Assembly: GCA_029964075.1 (NCBI GenBank)
Contig: CM057134.1
Span: forward strand, 20,748,905 to 20,812,904
DNA from: Patiria pectinifera
Lineage: Eukaryota; Echinodermata; Asteroidea; Valvatida; Asterinidae
DNA: 64,000 nt
Direction: 5' to 3'
A program made the translations under genes and the position numbers. The notes below the pieces were generated by a model that saw only the letters and a program-made list of their open reading frames with translations, had not been told where the DNA came from and ran no database searches. The first letter of the stretch is position 1. Every line of letters begins with the position of its first letter. Shown here piece after piece: positions 57,001 through 62,785 of this stretch.

Positions 57001-59916
57001 GTGTATTATGTTTGATTCGGTGATGGAATTAAATGCGTTGATAATGTGCAACTAATACACTCTGTGAAAGAGATAAATGGTCACAATTAGGCGTATGGTT
57101 TTTTTTCTTTCTATAGGGCAAGAGCGGGTGTAGTCTATAGGTAATAGACCCATATGGCGAATGCCATAATACAGGAGTCTTGCTCATGGATAACGGGTGA
57201 TACTCCAATCTCGTCCCCAGTGCTTACTTTGTTTCCAACACGGTTTCCAATAGTAAGCCCTGGGATAGGAAACTTTCTTCCTGTATCCCGATTCGATACC
57301 GCAATTGGCTAGTAATGGATTGTTATCGTGTACTTGGTGTTGTTATTCACAACGTGCAGTACGTGTTTTCGCCATCATTCGTCCACGCCTTCTCGAAAAT
57401 ATTCATTTCCTTTCCAATGTGTTAATATTAATAGGAAATGTGATACTGCATATTGTTTCGTTAAGATCGTAACAGTTTAATTGAATAAAAATCGTGTTTT
57501 CGAGACTCACGCCATGCTCGCGCTGCTACGAATTGACTCTGTTTTTACCACACACACCGTATACAAAAACAAACGGTAATGTAACGCACATGCAGGCGCC
57601 AGACTATTCCTCATTTGCATACGTGTTCAAAAATCTTGCACATGCAAATGATCCCATACCAGGGTACGTGAGAGAGCAGGTAGCGATGGGCGCGTACTGC
57701 TCGACACCCTGGAGACGAGATTGGTGATACTCAGACTATAGAGCAGGTGGCGGGGGGGGGGGTACAAACGAATTCAAAAGACCTGAAACATAATGACGTC
57801 ATGCAGTATTTCTACATGTGGGCTGGGTGGGGCATGGAGCGCACTGCGGATGAATTACGATCGTGTATATTTTTTTGCACACACAATTAAGTGATCCTTC
57901 CTCAAAGTAGTGTCAAAGTACTTGCTGTGACAGTGCCATTAGTTAACATGAAGGAAGTTGATTTTATTTCGACACGGCACATAAGCACGACGTCTGAAAC
58001 GGGCCTATATAGGTTCTTCGAACTTAACAATATGAAAAGATCACGACAATGGGTTCTTTCAGGAAATAAGGCTTTTGAATGTTATGCGAAAAAACGGAGC
58101 CCCGACCTGCAGGCCTGTCAGTGTCTCTCTTCGATTTTGTCCCCCAAATTTCCTCAGGTAATGCTTCTTCGTTAGGGTAGCAGACCAGTAAATAAACTTC
58201 CATAGACCCCAATGGTAAATGCTCCCACTTCAAAAATTCGGGAAAAATACTCACAACTCTCCAAGGTGTTCGAGACACACATCAAATTAAAGCTTATTTC
58301 ATCATCTTTCAATTTCTGTTCAATTTACGGGGGGTCAACTGATGACTTTTAGGAGAAATTTCCATCTGAAGACGATCACCCCTGAAAATAGTCCTGAAGC
58401 CCATCGCCATTTTGAAAAATGATGCCTACACTCCATTGCAAAGTAGAGCGCTTTTAGGGTCCAAATTACATCAAAATTACACAGAACTGCAAGCTCCAAG
58501 TCCTGTGCACGGTTTCCATCCATATTTTTGACAAACCCTCAAGTTCATGGCCCACAGCATGCTCAAATACCGAAGATTTTGAGGGCATGCAAATCGTGAT
58601 TTGGCCGGCGCAGGCAATTTCGGACCGATTTACTGGTCTGCACCCTATAGTGAACTTCAGTCTCATTCAACTTGTACGTACGGACATTAGGCCCAGTATC
58701 GGGTGCACATAACTCTCCTGTACGGGAAATTTTGGCCATGTTGTTTTCAAGGAATTAACATGTCATGTTATTTGACAGTACTTAGCCAATAAAGATCACA
58801 CAATTCTACACTGTATTTCACTTAACCATTTATCTAAACATTAATGAATGTTCAACAAGAATTGGAACATTTACTTGGTGTTTTTTTTTAACAAAAAAAG
58901 CTTACCTGCCATGGTATATCTCGATCAATGAAGTCCAATCGTGTGCTGACAATCGTACCGTACTATTTTACACCAGGGCGTAACCTACTATTTTTTTTAC
59001 ACCAGGGACTTTCCGTAGGTTAAACATTAACCATAATAAAAAATGTGACGTGCCTGTTGCCAGGTGACCAGATGCAAATCGTAAATGTTCATTTATGCAT
59101 TTAACCTTTTCACCCGAAAATGATTATGTGTAAGAAAAGAGGATCGTTGGGCGAAAGCGTAAGCGGGTCCATTAAAAATGTACAGGGGTACAAACATTCG
59201 GGTCATTTCTCTCAATTTGTCCAGGAGTTCTCGCTTTTTCCTTGAGAGAAGCCTCTCGCGAATTTGCCATGGGTCTGTGATATGTGAGCAGATTCGCTGA
59301 TTAATTAGGCAAGACCTCGCCTTTTGACCTCTTAGATTTTGACCATATTAGAGGGCGCTTTCTATATTGGGTCTTCAGTTATTCACCCGTTGCGCGTCAT
59401 AGACAATGGATACAAACAAAATGTGTCACGTGCTATGTATCATGTTACGCGATATCGCGCCTGGCTGTTGTATTACAAAATACTGCATTCGAATTGACCA
59501 ATCAAACCATTAAGTACTGATTTGGCAATGAAATGACGTCCCGATTGAGTAAAGCCGACTCCGATTGGCTGGCGCTCAGCTTGCATTATCTGCATGTCTA
59601 GACATATCAGACGTTACACAGGACCTGGCTCACTCAGTGGGTAACGGGTGATAGTCAGACTAGTCCTATTCAACGTATTAAGGAAAATGTGCCCATTGCT
59701 CAGAACACTCCCCGTAGGCTACTGCCCGTCGTAAGCCAGGAGGAAAATTGGACATGTTTGCTTCATTTCAAGGAATTTACAAGTCATGTTATGTGACAGT
59801 ACTTTGCCAATAAAAACAGCACATACTTCACTGTATTCCACTTAGGCACAGATGAATATTACTCAAGAATTTGAGCATTTACTTTGTGATTTTTTTTAAC
59901 AACACTCACCTGCCAT
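33015..59916 (-). CDS. Small death-domain protein gene, paralogue 2 (intact model)
   Basis: Four coding exons, minus strand: 59910-59916 (or 58906-58912), 55410-55478, 43035-43289, 33015-33088. All introns are phase 1 and each junction completes a codon. The product is about 134 residues: MAEPMQIEQTGGEDRSQP then AAQVNIQ linker, death domain from about residue 27 to 110, then an Ala/Glu/Gln-rich helical tail. There is no signal peptide or membrane segment, so it is probably cytosolic. Death domains assemble apoptotic and innate immune complexes through like-like binding; an adaptor or inhibitor role is inferred from the lack of any effector domain. Intron 2 uses a GC donor. Coding length is about 405 nt over 27 kb. 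Confidence 0.65.
33745..33895. repeat. GGCCTCGGCCTTGG subterminal array, left
   Basis: Tandem and palindromic variants of ggcctcggccttgg and ggccggcctcgag. Likely transposase-binding subterminal repeats of the hAT element. Confidence 0.7.
34371..35225 (+). repeat. Gypsy 5' LTR
   Basis: Starts TGTCACAGGCG and ends AGGGTCACA. Contains a 76-bp direct duplication (34537-34612 and 35066-35141) beginning attccaatg. The first copy is followed by gtaatt and the second preceded by the same ctttcag-type end, so the DNA between resembles an intron. Confidence 0.9.
35226..36480 (+). other. Gypsy internal region before the pol block
   Basis: Primer-binding-like sequence, then a GC-rich stretch with a 123-codon open frame (35284-35655) that I cannot match to Gag, then AT-rich repeats such as gacattgcatgaagtttgtt (about 36360 and 36423). 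Confidence 0.5.
36481..39270 (+). CDS. Gypsy pol remnant: RNase H and integrase
   Basis: A long open frame. RNase H: FILQTDASGTGLGAVLSQ, AHKLEFLALKW, LTDNNPLLY, NNGAADALSR. Integrase: a zinc-binding HHCC region (HNDLGHLGTERT to CESCERCC), then the DDE core with VGVDFLKLE, IHSDQGRNFEG and NGLTERFNHTL. A C-terminal domain (GDRVLVQRKH) and a Ser/Pro-rich tail with a coding minisatellite follow. These match Ty3/Gypsy enzymes. The first real Met is not certain. It belongs to a broken element, so activity is not expected. Confidence 0.85.
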   Translation: MLIIPHIHCIHLDCFANLITFCSHFGWFFIRFLSHTRQDFCFDLLKHHLTSPPILAYADYTIPFILQTDASGTGLGAVLSQIQNGKERVIAYASRGLTPAESRYPAHKLEFLALKWSATDKFRDYLLNNKFSVLTDNNPLLYITSSAKLDATGQRWVAALSQFDFTVKYRPGKNNGAADALSRKPQSETTRTSIAFQRDAVTIPSDVVQALCSGHPHATRLFMEPTSVQCQMSTRQKTDPNTPEAPLRVLHQLTPEDIMTAQRDDPHIGRVILFLEQNKKPSSLDRMNQPPECLIYLRQWNRLQLRDDVLYRSRAAANGEQSFQLVLPPEFRETALTCLHNDLGHLGTERTIDMVRRRFFWPKMAEDVKHWCESCERCCLRKTPPSKTRAPLVNIISSEPLELVGVDFLKLEQSKGGIENILVITDHFTKYAQAYPTRDQKASTVAKIIWQNFILHYGFPVRIHSDQGRNFEGQLIRDLCKICGIKKSRTTPYHPQGNGLTERFNHTLLNMLGTLDLNDKLDWKQHVGAMTHAYNSTRHESTGYAPFYLMFGRHPNLPIDLMFGLASEETRVAPSYDEFVENLRENLHSSYKTAQNIAEKAHAKQKRLYDRRTSEAPLYPGDRVLVQRKHIVGTQKLADRWETPPYVVISKHPSLPVYVVANQETGKERTLHRNLLTPCMFLPVDIKPDESSERKEESKETDKVKQVEEQSHTDKDRSVSTPAEYHEDDESSDDAVYVAFNPTETSLPREDKHEMTTTVYGDVSERQQLNDTLDHCRSNLASDPASLLPSPSSSSPSSSSSPSSSALPTSSSPSSSALSTSSSPSSSALPTSSSPSSSALPTSSSQSMETPPQVRLPQRPQRTRRPPNRLSYDFLGQTKQHRVPIEKTMEELYQSKLQSGRRLWARWKSPKMAETRKKVGMRFMLRHID
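38868..39010 (+). repeat. 33-bp coding minisatellite in the Gypsy pol tail
   Basis: About four units of ccatcgtcgtcggcactacc followed by aacctcctcatcc, encoding SPSSSALPTSS. The inverse strand gives an acidic frame, which is a shadow. Confidence 0.85.
39770..40627 (+). repeat. Gypsy 3' LTR
   Basis: Differs from the 5' LTR at roughly nine positions including small indels. Carries the same internal 76-bp duplication. Confidence 0.9.
40628..41715. other. Right inner part of the hAT element
   Basis: Non-coding; a 154-codon open frame (40902-41366) shows no hAT transposase motifs. Two near-repeats of gtgtggagcgggattgg occur at about 41058 and 41143. Confidence 0.45.
41716..41889. repeat. GGCCTCGGCCTTGG subterminal array, right
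   Basis: Tandem ggcctcggccttggcctcg with ggttgtggcc spacers, mirror of the left array. It makes Gly/Leu-rich and Arg/Pro-rich spurious frames. Confidence 0.75.
41921..41992. repeat. Hairpin of cctgtttgccgggcggg type
   Basis: Arms of about 29 bp (cctgtttgccgggcgggggt onward, and its complement with small mismatches) around a 13-bp loop. Related inverted repeats flank the flipped segment at 9747-10196. Confidence 0.65.
42206..42288. repeat. Hairpin of tgtttaagaccggt type
   Basis: 33-bp arms starting tgtttaagaccggttggagt and their complement around a 17-bp loop. The inverse copy is at about 51578-51660 and a diverged larger relative at 48991-49156. Confidence 0.7.
43035..43289 (-). CDS. Death-domain exon (exon 3), paralogue 2
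   Basis: 255 nt, acceptor ttttatttttcattacag and donor GTGAGC, phase 1 at both ends. It encodes IPKCLAQEKLHTLAEKLG, ... LGFQLSDLGVF, DTVQATWKMLVKYTEK and ends GRVDLAL. Against paralogue 1, 17 of 84 residues differ, several by charge (H to K, V to K, R to G), while helices 1 and 4 are unchanged. Silent changes are few (about four or five). Confidence 0.75.
43401..43655. mobile_element. hAT-like MITE AGTGGCGCA
   Basis: Termini AGTGGCGCA / TGCGCCACT, flanked by cgaggggga on both sides (8-9 bp). Interior has G, C and T runs and no ORF. In paralogue 1 this point carries cagtggcagcg next to a truncated MITE, so the locus was hit more than once. Confidence 0.6.
44388..44830 (+). pseudogene. LINE endonuclease fragment, copy 2
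   Basis: Pieces RKPWTFISNMSGGKTQIDYI, TGSDHRILSARVKLSLRVSK, TYDWSALN and, in another frame, SYQHLIQANDEAANTLQPTR follow the usual order from APE endonuclease C-terminus into the downstream linker of a LINE ORF2. A stop and a frame change separate the two halves. Longer than the paralogue-1 copy, so it shows the ancestral state. Confidence 0.65.
45355..45625. repeat. GATAGTCCGAA-type repeat element
   Basis: Repeated gttcgatagtc / ttagtccgaa motifs, ending with inverted motifs (cggactatcgaac, ttggactatcgaactttcg). Looks like a short element with repeat-rich inverted ends. Paralogue 1 keeps only the left part. Confidence 0.5.
45800..45950. repeat. Imperfect tandem duplication, about 75 bp
   Basis: gggcaccacaaaggcccaga and agcaccatttgactcggag occur twice in order. 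Confidence 0.6.
46320..46470 (-). repeat. 36-bp minisatellite, left arm
   Basis: About four units containing ccccaaaattactgtaag and cccgcgacgaatgtaaa. Confidence 0.8.
47950..48370 (+). repeat. 36-bp minisatellite, right arm
   Basis: About twelve units of gggacttacagtaattttgg plus ggtttacattcgtcgc, in inverse orientation to the left arm. Unit variants alternate gggtata / gggttta and cgtcgc / cgacgc. Confidence 0.85.
48533..49160. repeat. Diverged relative of the 10240-10720 segment with a 72-bp hairpin
   Basis: Contains ggtcttaaac, gacatgactaggctggtc, gttctgcgcgacatcgcgca and cgaaaaggtatttatgaatg as in 10240-10720 and 42290-42710, in inverse orientation. At 48991-49156 long arms (gggaataaatatgtgctcg ... 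and complement) fold around ccctcgcctccggctcg; the central 46 bp of each arm pair perfectly. Confidence 0.65.
49355..49826 (+). mobile_element. TA-target MITE, diverged copy 3
   Basis: Left end TTA-GGGGTGCACACCGGTAAAT and right end TTTATTAGCAGGGTTGCATCC-TTA. Interior phrases (tcaagatggc, gttaaaatatctcg, gaatacccgtgagagttctg) align with 19307-19778. Clearly older than the other two copies. Confidence 0.6.
49830..50044. other. Short non-coding gap
   Basis: A C run at 49974-49985 and AT-rich sequence; nothing recognised. Confidence 0.4.
50045..50433. mobile_element. MITE with AGGCCAAAAAA / ATTCGGTCTCTGGTCAG termini
   Basis: 389 bp. Left end AGGCCAAAAAA then ATTCGGTCTCTGGTCAG; the right end is its complement. 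Inside are several ccttggtgc repeats and T runs. Target duplication is unclear. Confidence 0.6.
50758..51115 (-). repeat. Inverted diverged copy of 13430-13790 with GACCGAGTTGAC array
   Basis: Tandem ctcggtcccaagtcaact variants (50770-50940), then catgttaggg / ggtacatcat / acgctgaggct segments in reverse order to 13440-13560. Confidence 0.55.
51166..51315. mobile_element. Truncated copy of the 50045 MITE
   Basis: Repeats atattcggtctctggtcaga through gtactattttgctttttt, then breaks off where the large inverted-repeat arm starts. Confidence 0.6.
51710..52222 (+). mobile_element. Mutator-like MITE, copy 2 (9-bp TSD GGGCTGATG)
   Basis: 513 bp, termini CAACCTCGTCCCC / GGGGACGAGGTTG, TSD GGGCTGATG at 51701-51709 and 52223-52231. 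The other arm holds the single empty copy (CATCAGCCC, 42158-42166). Confidence 0.85.
53107..53180 (+). pseudogene. Inverted extra copy of exon 4
   Basis: After ttttatatag the sequence reads AA then LEAEAKANLQEQQAEAEAA, VDLR and TAA, open to the same stop as both true terminal exons. No death-domain exon lies upstream on this strand in the window, so it is an orphan exon antisense to intron 2 of paralogue 2. Confidence 0.6.
53445..54179. other. Non-coding stretch beyond the right arm
   Basis: AT-rich, no similarity to the left side beyond 53444 until the 54180 repeat. No gene. Confidence 0.4.
54180..54497. repeat. Repeat with CATCTCGAG / GCGAGAGGGGCAC motifs
   Basis: Variants of gcgagaggggcac and ttttccatctcgag recur at least five times. 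Inverse relative of 31290-31570. At 54501 the match to paralogue 1 (14601 onward) resumes. Confidence 0.6.
55410..55478 (-). CDS. Linker exon (exon 2), paralogue 2
   Basis: 69 nt on the minus strand after caatcaatgcag. AA completes Glu from exon 1, then PMQIEQTGGEDRSQPAAQVN and IQ, and a final G joins exon 3 as Gly. The donor is GC type in the strong context AAG-GCAAGT, which such donors need. The acceptor pyrimidine tract is weak. The low-complexity polar sequence suits a flexible linker. Confidence 0.55.
56872..56988 (+). mobile_element. Right end of a mariner-like element, paralogue 2
   Basis: Same as 16880-16999, ending TTTTGACTCACCCTGTA. Shared by both paralogues, so it predates the duplication. 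Confidence 0.35.
57206..57723 (+). mobile_element. Mutator-like MITE, copy 3 (9-bp TSD GTGATACTC)
   Basis: 518 bp, termini CAATCTCGTCCCC / ctggagacgagattg, TSD GTGATACTC at 57197-57205 and 57724-57732. Absent from paralogue 1, where the surrounding 57130-57760 is not present. Confidence 0.8.
58175..58645 (-). mobile_element. TA-target MITE, copy 2
   Basis: 471 bp flanked by TA, ends GGGTAGCAGACCAGTAAAT and ATTTACTGGTCTGCACCC, in inverse orientation to 19307-19778. Paralogue 1 lacks it at the matching point near 17570. Confidence 0.7.
58906..58912 (-). CDS. Alternative first exon 1b, paralogue 2
   Basis: ATGGCAG then gtaagc on the minus strand, with gatcgagatatacc before it. About 1 kb downstream of exon 1a and followed by a related intron start (tattggc-aagtactgtca shared), so exon 1 and its flank were duplicated in tandem. 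Confidence 0.5.
59040..59760. other. Spacer between exons 1a and 1b, paralogue 2
   Basis: Mostly without counterpart in paralogue 1, where the two first exons lie closer once the MITEs are set aside. No gene is visible. Confidence 0.4.
59910..59916 (-). CDS. Alternative first exon 1a, paralogue 2
   Basis: ACAACC-ATGGCAG then gtgagt on the minus strand. Encodes M-A plus the first base of the codon completed by exon 2. Confidence 0.5.
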
Positions 59917-59940
59917 GGTTGTCAGTTGGTACTTGGTAGT

Positions 59941-59997
59941 AGTGAGAGAGCAGGAAGTGGTGGGAGCGTACTGCTTGTCACCATGGGAACGGATTGG
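59941..59997. mobile_element. Decayed MITE end upstream of exon 1a, paralogue 2
   Basis: agtgagagagcaggaagtgg through ccatgggaacggattggg matches the last 57 bp of the Mutator-like MITE. It would lie in the 5' UTR or core promoter of exon 1a. Confidence 0.55.
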
Positions 59998-60949
59998 GAC
60001 CAATCGTGTATACAATCATGACATACTATTTGTAGTCTGGTTCCCAGACCTGATTATTCGCGACGCTCACGTCTTAATTGTAAATCAGGCAGCCTCCGTG
60101 GCTAAAAATAAACATGACTACATTGACGGCCCTTTTTCAAAGCTCGGCTTCGTTTCCGATTTCGCTTTACCACATAATGTTCTGATCAAGTATTTAAGAG
60201 TCATTTCGTGTAAATACTTCATATAAGTGTCCACGCTCAAAAAATCGAATTTTTTTATACTCTGTGGGATGAAAGGACTTTGGGAGCAAGTAACCAAAAT
60301 AGACTTTTTTATCCGATATTTTGCCCGTTGCCATGGTTACGGGCCATTATGTGTTTTGGCCATTTTTGGGCAATTTTAAGGCTGCCAAAATTCATTTTTT
60401 TGCGTTATTTTGAAAGGTCATCAACCCAAACTGCAAAGTAATGTCACAAAAGTAACTATATCACGACAAAATATCATCCTTACCCTAACAAAAAAATAAA
60501 TAAAAACACTTCTGAAAAATCTCCTTTATATTATTTTTAGGCCCTATAATACAGCATGTTTTTACAACGAGCGAAATTGCATTTTTTACCCCATTTTTAT
60601 CCCTCCAAAATGGCACTTGCCAGGGCACTCAGAATAATTTCCCTTCGGCTATGGTTAGTTCAGACATTGGTCTTTTCATATCTGTTGAGAAAATTTTGGG
60701 TTATTGTATAGCCTTTGTGCAGTAGCGCTCCAAATATGGTAAATTTCACAAAAACCTTAAAAAGTGTATTTTCAGTGTTTTCCTTTGTTTTGGGTAATAA
60801 ACGTGTATAATTGGTATTGTTCATGAATCTAGCACATTTTCACAAACAGAATCAGACTGTTTATCATTTTTAGACCATTGGATGAATAGTAGGTCGTGTA
60901 CTCCCCCCACACACACCTGGCTAGGCCCCGCCCACTCCCCCTGTGCCAC

Positions 60950-61219
60950 CTAATTTTGAACTTGTATGTTGCATAACGAAACAAATGTAAATAAATAATA
61001 TGCAAGTAAACACTTTAGAAATAACATAGAGTTCTTTTTCATAGCCTCCCCTTCCCCCACCCCCGGGGCATTGCTTGGGGTTGATTGTGGGGTGTGACCA
61101 CCCACCAATAACTTAGCATTGTCGGTACAATCATTGTCACATGGGCAAAACTCATGTGTTTGCAAGCCGCAATGAATAATAATGGCCATATCCATTGTCC
61201 TCTGGTTGAAGTGCACCAT
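60950..61219 (-). other. Open frame conserved in both arms (left copy)
   Basis: Reads MVHFNQRTMDMAIIIHCGLQ, THEFCPCDNDCTDNAKLLVGG. The right arm (63491-63784, plus) keeps the same frame with a 3-nt length change (SIIHCG), reading MVHFNQRTMDMSIIHCGLQT. Two copies in the same frame may reflect coding ancestry or only recent copying of the arm. Confidence 0.35.
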
Positions 61220-62395
61220 TATTCAAATGATGTCCAGTCCTTCCCCTCCCAGCTAGGCCCCGCCCCTTCCTTTGCCACCAAATTCAGATTTTGATTTCTG
61301 CATGTATTTGCCTAAATTAAATTGTAAATACTAGATATCAATTTGAAAGTGAACCTTTTACGATCTACCCCAACAGCCGTCTCACAGTCACAGATAGCCC
61401 CTTCCCCTGCCACCCCCACTCCCAAAGCTCAAAAGAGAACCACGCCCTCCCCAACAAGTCAACAAGTACAATTCCGTTGAGATTACATACATGCATATGG
61501 CCTTGGGGAAAGTCTTAATTATGTGAGGTGGCTTTTTTACAACACGGGGCAGCTTGAAATATCCGAATAGTTAGGAGGAGACGGGGTGTGTATGTCGCGG
61601 GGGTGGGTGGGGGGTGGGAAGGGTGATCTGGACACACGCATGTACGCTGTACACATTTGTTTATATTGCAAGTTACTTTGGAATTACAGTAAAAGGTGTG
61701 GTGAACAAAATGACGTTTATGTTATTATTTTCAAAACGGAAAAGATTTAGAGAGCAACTAACTCTTATTTGTTTATATTGAAATACATGTACTAATTAAA
61801 ACAACGATCACTCCAGTGAAAGCTCCGAGAGAACACAGCATCAATTTGATTGCATGAATTTCACTCTGACTTGACTTGGCTATATACATGTAGTTAGGGT
61901 CTGAAGTATTTTTTTAGTGGAAGTGTCCTCCAAATTTGTATTTGCCTGATCAACATGAAATTTTGTGGCACCAAATACACTTCTGTAGTGTGCTTATCAT
62001 TACCGTGGCAACCGTTGTAAAGACATCGGTGCTCATAAACTAAAGTCAAAAATACTTCCATTTTTCAAAGCCTATCACGGAAGTATTATCCTATGACTGA
62101 AATTCATGGCTATATAATAAACAACAATACATGCTCAGTATGTAATGTGGCCGCCATTGGTGCGAGAAGCGCATGTATTTTTCACCTATCAATCTGTACC
62201 ATTTTGTTTGTTTTGATGTATACGTTTCTGATAGTTATTACATGAATCAGTTGCAGAGCATTAAATAACATCACCACAATTGTGTATATAAGCTTTGCCA
62301 ATTCGGATTGAAAACCCACACATTTTTGGAATAAAATAAGTAATTATAAGTCCCTATGGCAAGTGACAAGGGATGCACACAATTGCTTGACTGGG

Positions 62396-62785
62396 ATGAA
62401 TGTTTACACAAAAGTACAGAAATTATGCCCAAAATGTTATCTAGGCAAGAGTTTGGAAAAATATATAAAAACACCTCTAGTGGTAACAGCAATAGAACCA
62501 AGAATGTCATATTATAGAGTAATGGTCAACCAATATTTTCCTGCCAAATCGGTTGTAGGAAAATCGGTCAAAGTATATGCAAATCAACATGGGGATCACA
62601 GTGTGCTGTACCCCTCCCTTTCAGAAAAACACCCCAAATACCCACCAGAAAGGGTTAAAATCTGTAAACACTTTAACAAAACATTCCCTGCTTGTATACA
62701 AAAAAAACCTGTAATTTATAAGCACCAATACATAAATTGCTTGCCATGTAACCATGGATGCACCACAGAAGTGTGGCCATGTTGA
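62396..62785 (+). CDS. Unrecognised 129-residue ORF in the inverted-repeat element
   Basis: From the first ATG (MNVYTKVQKLCPKCYLGKSL) to TGA. Rich in Lys and Tyr, with Cys pairs CPKC near the start and CLPCNHGC near the end, which could bind zinc. No catalytic motif of a known transposase is visible. The frame is open 33 nt further upstream without an ATG. Alternatives: an exon of a larger gene, or a chance frame in AT-rich DNA. Confidence 0.35.
   Translation: MNVYTKVQKLCPKCYLGKSLEKYIKTPLVVTAIEPRMSYYRVMVNQYFPAKSVVGKSVKVYANQHGDHSVLYPSLSEKHPKYPPERVKICKHFNKTFPACIQKKPVIYKHQYINCLPCNHGCTTEVWPC

Larger units (their letters stand above)
31178..60197 (-). repeat. Duplicated gene unit, paralogue 2
   Basis: Matches paralogue 1 from ctctctaatttcc to gatcaagtatttaa, but spread over 29 kb by insertions: a 1.7-kb segment after 31250, the hAT/Gypsy nest, a hAT-like MITE, the fold-back element, and a 6-kb block (48533-54500) holding MITEs and an inverted partial copy. 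It carries the intact death-domain gene on the minus strand. Confidence 0.75.
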
